Assembly (NCBI RefSeq): GCF_001050375.1
Contig: NZ_KQ130505.1
Location: 1 to 51,573, forward strand
Reading direction: 5' to 3'
DNA: 51,573 nt
DNA from: Catenovulum maritimum
GTDB taxonomy: Bacteria > Pseudomonadota > Gammaproteobacteria > Enterobacterales > Alteromonadaceae
Below the pieces are notes generated by a model. It was given only the letters and a program-made list of their open reading frames with translations, did no database searches and was not told the origin of the DNA. The first letter of the stretch is position 1. Each line of letters starts with the position of its first letter. Of the stretch, positions 9,225-17,951 are shown piece after piece. A program made the position numbers and the translations under genes.

Positions 9225-12200
9225 CTAGTTAATCGCAAACTGGCTTTCGAGTTTACTTACCCCTAAGCCATTGCTCTTATTTACTTTTATTTGCACGGGA
9301 ATACGCTCTTTAAGTGCTTCTATATGACTGATAACACCTATCATTTTGCCGCTTGCGTTTAGATTATCTAGCGCATTTAGGGCAATATCTAGGGTGTCAG
9401 CGTCTAGTGTACCGAAGCCTTCATCTAGAAAGAGTGAATCAATACTGGTTTTGTGACTGACTAGATCTGATAAGCCTAAAGCGAGTGCTAAGCTAACTAA
9501 AAAGCTCTCTCCACCAGATAAAGTTTTAGTATCTCTAACTGTATCAGCTTGCCAAGTATCGACTACTTCCAATTCTAAGTTGTCACCCGGTTTACGTTTA
9601 AGTTGGTAACGTCCGTGCAAGCGAGTTAGCTGTCGATTAGCCAAGTAAACAAGTTGCTCTAAGGTTAAGCCTTGGGCAAATTTTCTAAACTTATCACCTT
9701 CGGCTGAGCCAATTAAATCATTTAACATAGCCCAATATTTGTGTTCCTGTTGCAGCTGTTCAAGCTGACGAATAAAGCCTTGTTGTTTGTTTTGACTCGC
9801 TTGATGATTTGTAATTTGTTGATGTAGCTCACCAAGTTTTTGCTGCTGCTGGCTAATTTGTTGCTCTAGCACTAATTGCTCTGAATTTAATTGGATTAAT
9901 GTCTGTGATTTGGCTAATTCAGGCTGGTTTTGCTTTAGCTCTGCTTGTGCAGCTATGCTTTGTTTAACTTGACTATCGGCTTCAATTTTTTGCTGTTGAA
10001 TTTGCTCTAGCTGTTGGTTTAATTGAGCTATTTCTGCCTCACCTAAAATCGCACTTTGCCAGCTCGTTTGGTCGTCAAATGGACTTGAATTTAGCTGGAC
10101 TTGCCAGTTTTCGTGCTTCGAACTAGCTTGCTCTTTTATGTCTTGCTCTTGTTCTTTTAACGTTTCTAAGGCGTGACTCAAACTTAATTTTTGCGCTGAA
10201 AGCTGATTGTGAGTTTGCTGCTCAATTTCTAGTTTTTCACTCGCTTGTTCAACCTCTCGTTGTAATTCTTGACGAACTGAATTGGTATTATTTTCGCCGA
10301 ATAGTGTGACTCTTTGCATTTGAGTTTGGCTTATTTGAGCTTGTAGCTGATTAACCACTGTATTTAAATCTGTCTGTTGAGCTGCTAGCTTATCCATTTG
10401 CTGAGTGAGAGATTCAATACTTTGCGCTGCCGTTAATACTTGAGTTGCGAGTTGTTGCTGTGCCTCTTGTTGCTGATGGGCAAAGATCACTTGGTTGCTT
10501 ATTTGCTGGATTAGATCCTTACTTTGGTTTTCATTTAATGAAACTAGGTTTGTTGGCGCTTGCTTACATAGGTGTTCTTTTATTTCAGTCTCTATTTTTT
10601 CAATTGTTAGTTTGTGTTGGGTCCTAGCTTGGTTTATTTCGCTATCTAATTTATTAATTTGTTGTGTGTACTGACTTAACTGCTGCTGAGCATAATCTAT
10701 TGCTAAGCTCGTATGCTGCTCGACACTGGTGAGTTCTGCAGCTTGCTTTTCTAACTGATTCGTTTTTTGTTGGGCTTGGTTTAGGGTCGTTAATTTATAG
10801 CTTAATTCTGATTGGTAGTCCGCTATTTTTTCTAACTGAGCTAGCTTTGCTTGTGAGCTAGCTAGATCGAGTTTAGCGCTGGTTATATGCTCCAAGCCAA
10901 GGGCATGGTAAACGGACTCAAGTTGATTTGATAATTTATCAATTAGTTCAAGTGATGTTTCTTCTACTTGTGCTTGCTTTTCTTGGTTAGCGATTAGATT
11001 GCTTTCAAGCTGGCTTAACTCTGCCGTCAGCAGTGCAAGTTGATCGCTATTTTGTTTTCCTGTCGCTTCTAAAATTTCTAACTCTTGAGTTAGCTCAGTT
11101 AGTCTAGTTTGTTTCTCGTTTGGCTCTATTGCTTGATATTGGCTAACGAGCGGATGTTCAGTCGAGCCGCATAAAGGACATTCATGGTCAGGTTGTAGTT
11201 GTTTTCTATGCTCGGTTAATGAATGAATAATTTGTTGTTGCTGCAATATGGTTTGCACATCTTTTATGCTGTTTTTGCATTGGATATAAGCTGTGCGCAA
11301 TTCGTCCCTTTTGCGTTTAAGTTCAGTTTGATGAGGCTGTTGTTCTCGTAGCTGTTTGGAGGCGATTTCTACTTGTTGTTGAGTTTCAACTAATTTAGTC
11401 AACGCTTGAGATAATTGCTGACGTAGCGACAATGTTGCTTGTAAAGCTTGTTGCTGCTGTTCTAGTGCTGCTATATCCGAATTTGAAGCAAGCTGATTAT
11501 ACTCTGCAACTTGTTTTACCAGTTGAGCATTTTTTTCTGCTAGCTGGGCTTGAACCTGGTTTAACTTTTGTTGATTCTCCCTGATTCTTGATTGGGTCGC
11601 TTGGCAAGTCGACGTCATCTGCGCAGCTTCGTTTTGTGTCGCTGATATTTGTTGCTTAGTTTGCGCTATTTGAATAAAGTTTTGCTGCCAATTATCTACT
11701 TTATCTAGGCTCAGTTTCACTAAGTTTTGATTTTCATCTAACCAAGTTTCTAATTCGGATAATTGTTTTTCGGTACGCTGTTTAGTGGATTGAACAGCGT
11801 TTAATTGATTATTTAATTCTTTTTGTTGTGCCTGTATTTGCGTTAGGTTTTGTTTTGGGTGTTCTAGTTTGGCGTGCAACTCTGCAATTTGGTTATCCAG
11901 AGGCACGACTTTCTCTTCAATCAAGCTGAGTGTATCTGTATTCTTCTGTTTGCTTGTGGCAAGTACTTGTTTAGCTTGAGCTAGGCTTTGATCTTGAGTT
12001 GTAAGCTGGGTCGTAACTTGCGCTAACGAGGCTGAAGTTTGCACAACTTGTTGTTGTATTTTTTCTTGTTGTTTTATGCTGTCTTGCCAAGTTTGAAAAT
12101 GGTTAATTAATTTTTCTGCAGGTTTAGCAAGTGCTAGCTTTTGTTTATCTGGCTCTGCCGCTAAGATAGCTTGTTCTGCTTGCTGTTGATTTAATAAAGC

Positions 12201-12980
12201 GGCTTGATAACTCGCTTGTGCTTTGTCGGCTTGGGTTAACCAATGCTTGCTTTGCTCTATGCTTTTCGCTTGTTGCTGCTGTAATTCTACACTTGCGGCT
12301 AAATCTTGTTGAGCTTGGGTAATTTCCGCTAATTGCTCTGAACTGAGTAGCTCAATACCTGAAAGTTGTAGTTCGAGCTTTTCCAATTCGGTTTTACTAT
12401 TTTTGCTATTGATAAAAACTTGTTTGGATATCTGGCTGTATATTTCAGTGCCTGTTAGCTCTTCCAATAGCTCGGCTCTGTCTTTGCCACTGGCATTGAG
12501 AAACTCTGAAAATTTACCTTGGGATAGCAGCATAGACTTAGTAAAGCGCGCGAAGTCTAATCCAGTTAATTTCTCTATATTAGATCTCACTTCGGCAAGT
12601 TTATCGGCAATGATTTTACCATCTGAAACTTGGGCTAATTCAGCTTTTGGGGCTTGTAGTTTTCCTTTGCTATTACCGCGAGAGCGCCTCTGTTGCCATT
12701 TGGCTCGGTATTCTTTGCCTTTTACTGAGAATTCGACCTCGGCCATACATTCTGCGGTATGCCTTGTCATTAACTCATTGCTGCTTTGTGATACCACTAG
12801 TCGGGGAGTCTGATGATACAAGGCTAAGCAAATTGCATCGAGTAGGGTACTTTTGCCTGCGCCAGTGGGACCTGTAATCACAAATAAACCATTACTGGCA
12901 AATGGTTCTTGTCTAAAATCTATCTGCCACTTACCGCGTAATGAGTTTATATTTTGCAGACTCAAACTTAATATTCTCAT
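9225..12980 (-). CDS. sbcC: Exonuclease SbcCD, ATPase subunit SbcC
   Basis: SbcC is the Rad50-like ATPase that, with the SbcD nuclease, cleaves DNA hairpins and protein-blocked ends. The 1251-residue product shows Walker A GPTGAGKST (from residue 37), long Gln-rich coiled coils and the zinc hook CPLC at residues 601-604, almost exactly mid-protein. The C terminus has the ABC signature LSGGESFLVSLALALGLSDL, Walker B SLFLDEGFGTLD and a following VISH switch histidine. It overlaps sbcD by 4 bp (ATGA). Length is somewhat above E. coli SbcC (1048 residues), mostly in the coiled coil. All catalytic motifs look intact. Confidence 0.97.
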   Translation of the reverse strand: MRILSLSLQNINSLRGKWQIDFRQEPFASNGLFVITGPTGAGKSTLLDAICLALYHQTPRLVVSQSSNELMTRHTAECMAEVEFSVKGKEYRAKWQQRRSRGNSKGKLQAPKAELAQVSDGKIIADKLAEVRSNIEKLTGLDFARFTKSMLLSQGKFSEFLNASGKDRAELLEELTGTEIYSQISKQVFINSKNSKTELEKLELQLSGIELLSSEQLAEITQAQQDLAASVELQQQQAKSIEQSKHWLTQADKAQASYQAALLNQQQAEQAILAAEPDKQKLALAKPAEKLINHFQTWQDSIKQQEKIQQQVVQTSASLAQVTTQLTTQDQSLAQAKQVLATSKQKNTDTLSLIEEKVVPLDNQIAELHAKLEHPKQNLTQIQAQQKELNNQLNAVQSTKQRTEKQLSELETWLDENQNLVKLSLDKVDNWQQNFIQIAQTKQQISATQNEAAQMTSTCQATQSRIRENQQKLNQVQAQLAEKNAQLVKQVAEYNQLASNSDIAALEQQQQALQATLSLRQQLSQALTKLVETQQQVEIASKQLREQQPHQTELKRKRDELRTAYIQCKNSIKDVQTILQQQQIIHSLTEHRKQLQPDHECPLCGSTEHPLVSQYQAIEPNEKQTRLTELTQELEILEATGKQNSDQLALLTAELSQLESNLIANQEKQAQVEETSLELIDKLSNQLESVYHALGLEHITSAKLDLASSQAKLAQLEKIADYQSELSYKLTTLNQAQQKTNQLEKQAAELTSVEQHTSLAIDYAQQQLSQYTQQINKLDSEINQARTQHKLTIEKIETEIKEHLCKQAPTNLVSLNENQSKDLIQQISNQVIFAHQQQEAQQQLATQVLTAAQSIESLTQQMDKLAAQQTDLNTVVNQLQAQISQTQMQRVTLFGENNTNSVRQELQREVEQASEKLEIEQQTHNQLSAQKLSLSHALETLKEQEQDIKEQASSKHENWQVQLNSSPFDDQTSWQSAILGEAEIAQLNQQLEQIQQQKIEADSQVKQSIAAQAELKQNQPELAKSQTLIQLNSEQLVLEQQISQQQQKLGELHQQITNHQASQNKQQGFIRQLEQLQQEHKYWAMLNDLIGSAEGDKFRKFAQGLTLEQLVYLANRQLTRLHGRYQLKRKPGDNLELEVVDTWQADTVRDTKTLSGGESFLVSLALALGLSDLVSHKTSIDSLFLDEGFGTLDADTLDIALNALDNLNASGKMIGVISHIEALKERIPVQIKVNKSNGLGVSKLESQFAIN

Positions 12981-14329
12981 AATAGCTCTCCTTGAGATGC
13001 GCTATTAATCTTATTTTTCTCTTTATGATCTGGACTGCTATCTATGTTATTTACGTTATCTAAGCCATCTTCCAATTCAGTTTCAGCCAGATTTAGTTGA
13101 GCTAGACTGAGCTTAAATAATTGATTAAGTTTAACTTCATCTGCTTGCTCTAACCCTGCTTCAGCTAATTTTTGTGCGAATACCTGCTCGGGTTCTAGCT
13201 CATCTAAACTCTCTTGGGAATGAATCTCTGCCTTAATTTGCTTTTGTTTGCTGCGTCTGACTAATAGAATTTCGACTGGGTAATCAGCGCAGATAAGCTC
13301 AATTTGTTTTTGTACATCGCTATGGTAGTCGCTACTGTCTACTTCAATATCTAACCAAATCTTTTGAGATGACTTTAAATCTGTCGTGACTAAGCTATCT
13401 AGTTGTTGTTTTATTTGCTCTAAATTACCTTTTAGGCTTTGCATTGGCTGAAAACAAGGCACAGTCAGTAATTCAATCCGACTGGGACTATGCTTGGCTT
13501 GCTTATCCGTTTCTGTAAATTCCACTAATACAACTGACTTTTCGCGTTTAGCTTCGTCAAAACTCATCGGAATGGGGGAGCCGCTATAACGCCAATTATC
13601 TTTTTTAGCGATTGTCTGTGCTTGATGAATATGGCCTAGTGCAAGGTAGTCGAAATTAGGAAAGGCACTAGCAGGAAAGGCTTCAAGTGTTCCAATATAA
13701 ATTTCACGTACTGAGTCTGTGACACTGGCGTTGACTATGGTTAAGTGCCCAGTAGCAATAATAGGTAAATTTTTACCTAACGATTTATTTTTTTGTTCTG
13801 CAGCTGAGTAAATTTGCTGGTAATGGCTTTGTATTGCCGTCATTAAATTAGTTGCTTTGCTGTTTTTCTCTTCAGCCATGGTTTGGCTAACCAATACATC
13901 TCTTGGGCGAATAAAAGGGACTGCACAAAGTTGGACGCTGGACTGGCCTTGTTTGTTGGTTAGTGTGATTACTTGATCGTTAAAATCATGGCAATCCTGC
14001 TGACTCACATTTGCGATGAGTTGGCTATTTAATCTAGCATATAAGGCTTTTGATTCGTTTAGCATAGCAACAGAATCATGATTACCAGCTAAAATAATAA
14101 GCTGGCAATTGTAGTTTTGTAGTTGGTCTATAAATTGATTGAGCAGACTTCTGGCATAACTTGGTGGTGAGCCAGTATCAAAAATATCACCAGCAACTAT
14201 AATGGCATCAAGATGCTGTTCTTGGCATTGCTCTATTAACCAATTAAAGAAAGCTTGATGCTCAGCTTGGCGGCTTTTAGCATAAAAGTTTTGGCCTAAA
14301 TGCCAGTCTGAAGTGTGTAAAATCCGCAC
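12977..14329 (-). CDS. sbcD: Exonuclease SbcCD, nuclease subunit SbcD
   Basis: SbcD is the Mre11-like Mn-dependent metallophosphoesterase partner of SbcC. Phosphodiesterase motifs appear in order: DWH (residues 8-10), GDIFD, GNHDS, a GHL motif and GHIH. The middle and C-terminal capping regions follow. I chose the GTG at 14329, which places the standard VRILHTSDWHLGQ at the N terminus and has AAGGA at good spacing; longer readings run into the upstream DUF1820 gene. The product is 450 residues. The acidic C-terminal tail (about 40 residues) is longer than in E. coli. Confidence 0.96.
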   Translation of the reverse strand: MRILHTSDWHLGQNFYAKSRQAEHQAFFNWLIEQCQEQHLDAIIVAGDIFDTGSPPSYARSLLNQFIDQLQNYNCQLIILAGNHDSVAMLNESKALYARLNSQLIANVSQQDCHDFNDQVITLTNKQGQSSVQLCAVPFIRPRDVLVSQTMAEEKNSKATNLMTAIQSHYQQIYSAAEQKNKSLGKNLPIIATGHLTIVNASVTDSVREIYIGTLEAFPASAFPNFDYLALGHIHQAQTIAKKDNWRYSGSPIPMSFDEAKREKSVVLVEFTETDKQAKHSPSRIELLTVPCFQPMQSLKGNLEQIKQQLDSLVTTDLKSSQKIWLDIEVDSSDYHSDVQKQIELICADYPVEILLVRRSKQKQIKAEIHSQESLDELEPEQVFAQKLAEAGLEQADEVKLNQLFKLSLAQLNLAETELEDGLDNVNNIDSSPDHKEKNKINSASQGELL

Positions 14330-14342
14330 GCTGAATCCTTGC

Positions 14343-14672
14343 TTAGTTTTGTGGTTTTGGAGTGTAGATAGGTTTTGGTAAATGAGTGACCTTGTCGCCC
14401 AGACTCGATATTTTCGCAGTGCCAGATTTTTTGACCTGATCAATCTTAAGTACACTGTGCATAGGTATATAGCTAAGCTCAACGCCTTCAAACTCAGATT
14501 TTAATTTTTCTTCACTAGTATCAAGTACTAATGTGCTGTGGTTATTCCAGACAAAATCTCCGATTTCAATAAAACCAAATAAATTGCTACTGGTTAATCG
14601 TCGCACATAAACTTCGTATTTTTCATTATTGTTGATAAAACTAACGCGATATAAAGTTTGTTTATCCGACAT
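14343..14672 (-). CDS. DUF1820 family protein
   Basis: The 109-residue cytoplasmic protein matches the DUF1820 pattern: LYRVSFINNNEKYEVYVR, then LFGFIEIGDFVW, then EEKLKSEFEGVELSYIPMHSV. The family is widespread in gammaproteobacteria and has no established function. It ends 13 bp before the sbcD start, so the three genes DUF1820-sbcD-sbcC probably form one transcript. The overlap in length and motif order makes the family call solid, while its role in DNA repair is only suggested by position. Confidence 0.85.
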   Translation of the reverse strand: MSDKQTLYRVSFINNNEKYEVYVRRLTSSNLFGFIEIGDFVWNNHSTLVLDTSEEKLKSEFEGVELSYIPMHSVLKIDQVKKSGTAKISSLGDKVTHLPKPIYTPKPQN

Positions 14673-14699
14673 TTCATTTCTCTTTTACATCTTTATGTT

Positions 14700-14860
14700 A
14701 TACCAATCCATCCTAATTATTGCTCAATTTTACGGGTTAAAAAGCACGTAAACTGCGTTACGAATTTTGTTATTAGTTTACTAGTAGCGGCAATTCATGC
14801 CTTATTAGCGCACTTTTTTTCTACGTAAAATATAGAGCAAAAATTTAGGTAAACTGGTAT
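14700..14860 (+). repeat. MITE-like intergenic element, full-length copy
   Basis: This AT-rich intergenic element of about 161 bp is bounded by imperfect terminal inverted repeats of some 36 nt: the left end begins ATACCAATCCATCC and the right end, read in reverse complement, begins ATACCAGTTTACCT. TTGCTC and TTTTACG blocks also match between the two ends. Its right two-thirds (from about 14757) recurs in inverted orientation at 43565-43655, with a 31-nt exactly identical stretch. No open reading frame or transposase is inside. It lies between the divergent DUF1820 and DUF4856 genes. Confidence 0.75.
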
Positions 14861-15039
14861 TAAATCTAATAAGCCACATGGAAAGCAAGGGCGAGAGGAA
14901 AGCTATTTTATAACACCTGACGCAAAATTATAGTTAAAAAGGAAAACACCTTGGTGTTTTGCGAAAAGTGAATTTAAAAATTACTTGTCTTTTATATCTG
15001 TTTTTAGGTGCTGTGATTTAAATCAAATACGACCCTAAA
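14861..15039. other. Remainder of the 14673-15125 gene-free stretch
   Basis: Apart from the repeat element, this stretch holds a short palindrome (AAAACACC/GGTGTTTT at 14943-14960, a possible weak terminator-like hairpin) and AT-rich DNA. The Fur-regulated promoter starts just after it. I see no small gene. Confidence 0.4.
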
Positions 15040-15072
15040 TAATATTGATTCTCATTTTCTTATATGTATAAT
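15040..15072 (+). promoter_or_regulatory. Candidate Fur-controlled promoter for the DUF4856/imelysin/TonB genes
   Basis: A sigma-70-like promoter TTGATT (15045-15050), 16-bp spacer, TATAAT (15067-15072) is overlapped by a Fur-box-like 7-1-7 sequence TAATATTGATTCTCA at 15040-15054. Its right half is the ideal ATTCTCA and its left half matches at most positions. A site over the -35 would give iron repression. The downstream genes are iron-related, which supports it. Confidence 0.6.
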
Positions 15073-15125
15073 TGCATGCAAATACGAATTAATATCATTT
15101 AAAGTTTTACTGGATAGGAACTGAA

Positions 15126-16556
15126 ATGCGCTTAAAACAATCAATTTTAGCAGCTGCAATTACTTTAACACTAGCGGCTTGTGGCTCATCAAGTGATGAC
15201 AATAATACTCAAACAACACCTGAGGTTTTAGATACTTATACTTTCTCAAGTAAATTTGTAGCAGATACAGATAGCGTTAGTTATTCAGGCCAAATTGCAC
15301 GTCATGCGTTGATTGCTGAGTTAAACACTTATATCAGTAGTGGCTTAGAAAGCGATTTAACTAATCAAGTTGTTACAACTAAAACGGAAGTGTTGAATAA
15401 ATTAAAAGCGTATTTTTATGCGGAAGATTTAGTTAATCGCCCGAATGTTGATGTAGCTGCTGTGCTATCGGCAACTATCAGCTTCACTAGCAATACTGAG
15501 CAAATGTCAATTAATGACATTTCAACAGGCAAAAACTTAGCGGGTAAAATCGCGGGTAACGATGCGACGGGTCAACATAAAAACTGGAACGATGGTACAA
15601 GCTTTGTTGGCTTTGGTACTGCATTTATGACTGGTTTTGAGCAAACGCCAGAAGGTTTAGTGTTAGCTTTATTTGATAAGTTAGCGGATAACGCAATTGA
15701 ATTTCAAACTAACGGTGTTTTAGCTTCACCTTATGTAACGGCTGAAGGCTTAGATTTACAACAGCTTATTCAAAAATTCTTATTAATGTCGATTGCTTTC
15801 TCTCAGGGTGCTGATGATTACTTAGATGACGCAGACGCAGGTAAAGGTTTATTATCTAGCTATTTGCAAGATGGCGATAGTGCTTATTCATCTTTAGAGC
15901 ATCAGTGGGATGAAGGTTTTGGTTATTTTGGCGCAGCACGTGATTATCTTGCTTATACAGATGAAGAAATTGCAGGAAAAGGCGGACGCGCTGCATGGCA
16001 AGGTGCTTACGATACTGATGCCGATGGCAAAATTGATTTAAAGAGCGAGTTTAACTTTGGTAACTCAACTAATGCAGCTAAGCGTGACTTAGGTAGCAAT
16101 GGTGCAACTGATTATACCAAGGATGCTATGGATGCATTCTTAATGGGACGCAAGTTAATCAATGACAATGCTGGAGTTGAGTTAACGACTGCACAGATGA
16201 CAGAGTTACAAGGCTACCGAGATCAAGCTGTAATGGCTTGGGAAAAATCAATCGCTTCAACTGTTGTTCACTATATCAATGATACTCACGCTGACATCAC
16301 AAGTGATGATGCTGATGGTGACTTAGCTAAGCATTGGTCTGAATTAAAAGGCTTTTTCTTAGGTTTACAATTTAACCCAAGAAGTCCATTATCTGATGCT
16401 GATTTTGTAACCGTTAATAATTTAATTGGTGATAAGCCAGTTACTGACTTTACTGATACCGCGGCTAAAGCTGCATATTTAGCTGATTTAGTAACAGCTC
16501 GTAATACATTACGTGATGCGTATGGCTGGAGTGAAGCTTTAGTTACTGGGTGGTAA
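15126..16556 (+). CDS. DUF4856 domain lipoprotein, iron-regulated
   Basis: The 476-residue product starts with a lipoprotein signal ending in LAAC (Cys19), followed by a Ser/Asp linker. The mature domain starting near TYTFSSKFVADTDSVSYSGQ fits the DUF4856 family, helical secreted proteins that sit beside imelysins and TonB receptors in marine bacteria. A calcium-loop-like DTDADGKIDL stretch occurs near residue 297. It should be anchored in the outer membrane or face the periplasm. The upstream Fur-box promoter and downstream imelysin, receptor and Fbp genes argue for a role in iron acquisition, but the biochemistry is unknown. Confidence 0.8.
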   Translation: MRLKQSILAAAITLTLAACGSSSDDNNTQTTPEVLDTYTFSSKFVADTDSVSYSGQIARHALIAELNTYISSGLESDLTNQVVTTKTEVLNKLKAYFYAEDLVNRPNVDVAAVLSATISFTSNTEQMSINDISTGKNLAGKIAGNDATGQHKNWNDGTSFVGFGTAFMTGFEQTPEGLVLALFDKLADNAIEFQTNGVLASPYVTAEGLDLQQLIQKFLLMSIAFSQGADDYLDDADAGKGLLSSYLQDGDSAYSSLEHQWDEGFGYFGAARDYLAYTDEEIAGKGGRAAWQGAYDTDADGKIDLKSEFNFGNSTNAAKRDLGSNGATDYTKDAMDAFLMGRKLINDNAGVELTTAQMTELQGYRDQAVMAWEKSIASTVVHYINDTHADITSDDADGDLAKHWSELKGFFLGLQFNPRSPLSDADFVTVNNLIGDKPVTDFTDTAAKAAYLADLVTARNTLRDAYGWSEALVTGW

Positions 16557-16600
16557 GTAAAGTATCAAAATTGTTTGCAGGTTTGTAAACAAAATTTTAA

Positions 16601-16630
16601 AAAGGTTAGCTGTTTTGCAGCTAACCTTTT
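16601..16630 (+). terminator. Terminator or attenuator after the DUF4856 gene
   Basis: A 12-bp perfect stem (AAAGGTTAGCTG / CAGCTAACCTTT) with a 5-nt loop is followed by a short T-run. It lies between the DUF4856 and imelysin genes and could reduce transcription of downstream genes rather than stop it fully. Confidence 0.7.
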
Positions 16631-16721
16631 GTCGTATTTAGCATTAATAAGTTTTCGCATAAAATGCGGGTATAAAGACTTATTCATACTAAATGTATTG
16701 AGTGTAAAGTTGGGGTATTTG

Positions 16722-17942
16722 ATGAAATATATTCATCTAACTAAAGTATTAGCATTATCAGCAAGCGTAGGTTTATTAAGCGCTTGTGGCGAATCTATTG
16801 AGAGTGAAAGAGGCAGAACGTTTGGTTTAACGGCAAGTTTCACCGATGCTGAATTAATTGAGCATGTCGTGGAGCAAGTAATCAAGCCAAAACATCAAAA
16901 ATTACAACAAGATATCGTGGCTCAAACGCAAGCTTTACACGCCTATTGCGGCTTGGTAGAGCAAAATCAGGATGCGAATGCGTCAAAGCAAAGCCTAGAA
17001 ACTGCATTTAAAGCAACTATGGCAAGTTGGCAGCAGATAGAAATGTTGCAAATGGCACCCTTAGCTGCCAATACCAATGAACTTAGAAATAACATTTACT
17101 CTTGGCCTAGTACGGCAACTTGTGGCATTGACCAAGATGTTGCTTATTTTAATGCTGGTAGCGTAAATGGCTCACCATATAATTTAGCTTCACGTGCAAA
17201 TAGTCGAAAAGGCCTAGATGCACTTGAATACCTACTCTTTACCGAGAATATGTCACATAGTTGTGTGACAGAGCCGAGTGTTTTAAATGGTTGGAATGAT
17301 TTACCACAGCAAACCCAATTAAAACAAAGGTGTGACTTTGCACTCGCGGCGAATCAAGAAGTGCAAACTAATATGCAAAGCTTGTACGACCAATGGTTTA
17401 CTCAAAGCCCATCTCACGCTGAAAAGTTAAAAACACAAGATACTAAAGAGACAATAAATGAGTTTGCTACAGCATTGTTTTATTTAGAGTTCTTAAAAGA
17501 CAATAAGCTAGGCTTACCTTTAGGTTACAGTTCGAATATATGTGGTAATGCAGCTTGCGAAGCCAATTTAGAATCAAGATTTAGCCAACTATCGCTAACG
17601 AATATTGCAGATAACTTAGCTGCATTTAGAGATTTGTTCACTGGCGAAACAGCTACGCTAGCTGGAGATGATCCGCTTGCGTTAAGTTTTGACGATTATT
17701 TAGCTGCGGTAGGTGATGAGCAAACTGCTCAAACTATTTTAACCGCATTAACCTCAGCTGAGATGATACTTGGACAAATTCAAACTGATTTTGCGACTGC
17801 AATTAATAATCAAGGTGCTGAATTTGAAAAAATCGAAGCCCTGTACGCCCAAGTAAAAGTTATCACGGATCAACTTAAAACCCATTTTATTATGAGTTTA
17901 TCAGTCGATTTACCCGATTCATCAGCTGGTGACGGTGATTAA
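16722..17942 (+). CDS. Imelysin family lipoprotein
   Basis: The 406-residue product has a lipoprotein signal with LSAC (Cys22), so I choose the ATG at 16722 rather than an upstream start that would run through the terminator hairpin. The core contains the imelysin signature NSRKGLDALEYLLF and several scattered cysteines. Imelysin-like proteins (peptidase M75 / IrpA / EfeO type) are iron-regulated envelope proteins thought to bind metal or receive iron rather than act as peptidases. It lies 9 bp before the TonB receptor start, so the two are co-translated or nearly so. Metal binding is inferred from family. Confidence 0.85.
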   Translation: MKYIHLTKVLALSASVGLLSACGESIESERGRTFGLTASFTDAELIEHVVEQVIKPKHQKLQQDIVAQTQALHAYCGLVEQNQDANASKQSLETAFKATMASWQQIEMLQMAPLAANTNELRNNIYSWPSTATCGIDQDVAYFNAGSVNGSPYNLASRANSRKGLDALEYLLFTENMSHSCVTEPSVLNGWNDLPQQTQLKQRCDFALAANQEVQTNMQSLYDQWFTQSPSHAEKLKTQDTKETINEFATALFYLEFLKDNKLGLPLGYSSNICGNAACEANLESRFSQLSLTNIADNLAAFRDLFTGETATLAGDDPLALSFDDYLAAVGDEQTAQTILTALTSAEMILGQIQTDFATAINNQGAEFEKIEALYAQVKVITDQLKTHFIMSLSVDLPDSSAGDGD

Positions 17943-17951
17943 GGCCTTATT

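Noticed and set aside
12403-12877. Plus-strand open frames inside sbcC
   Set aside because: They lie antisense to strongly conserved SbcC ATPase sequence, lack ribosome binding sites and have no protein-like features.
16575-16721. N-terminal extension of the imelysin gene
   Set aside because: It would translate through the terminator hairpin and put 49 residues before an obvious lipoprotein signal peptide.
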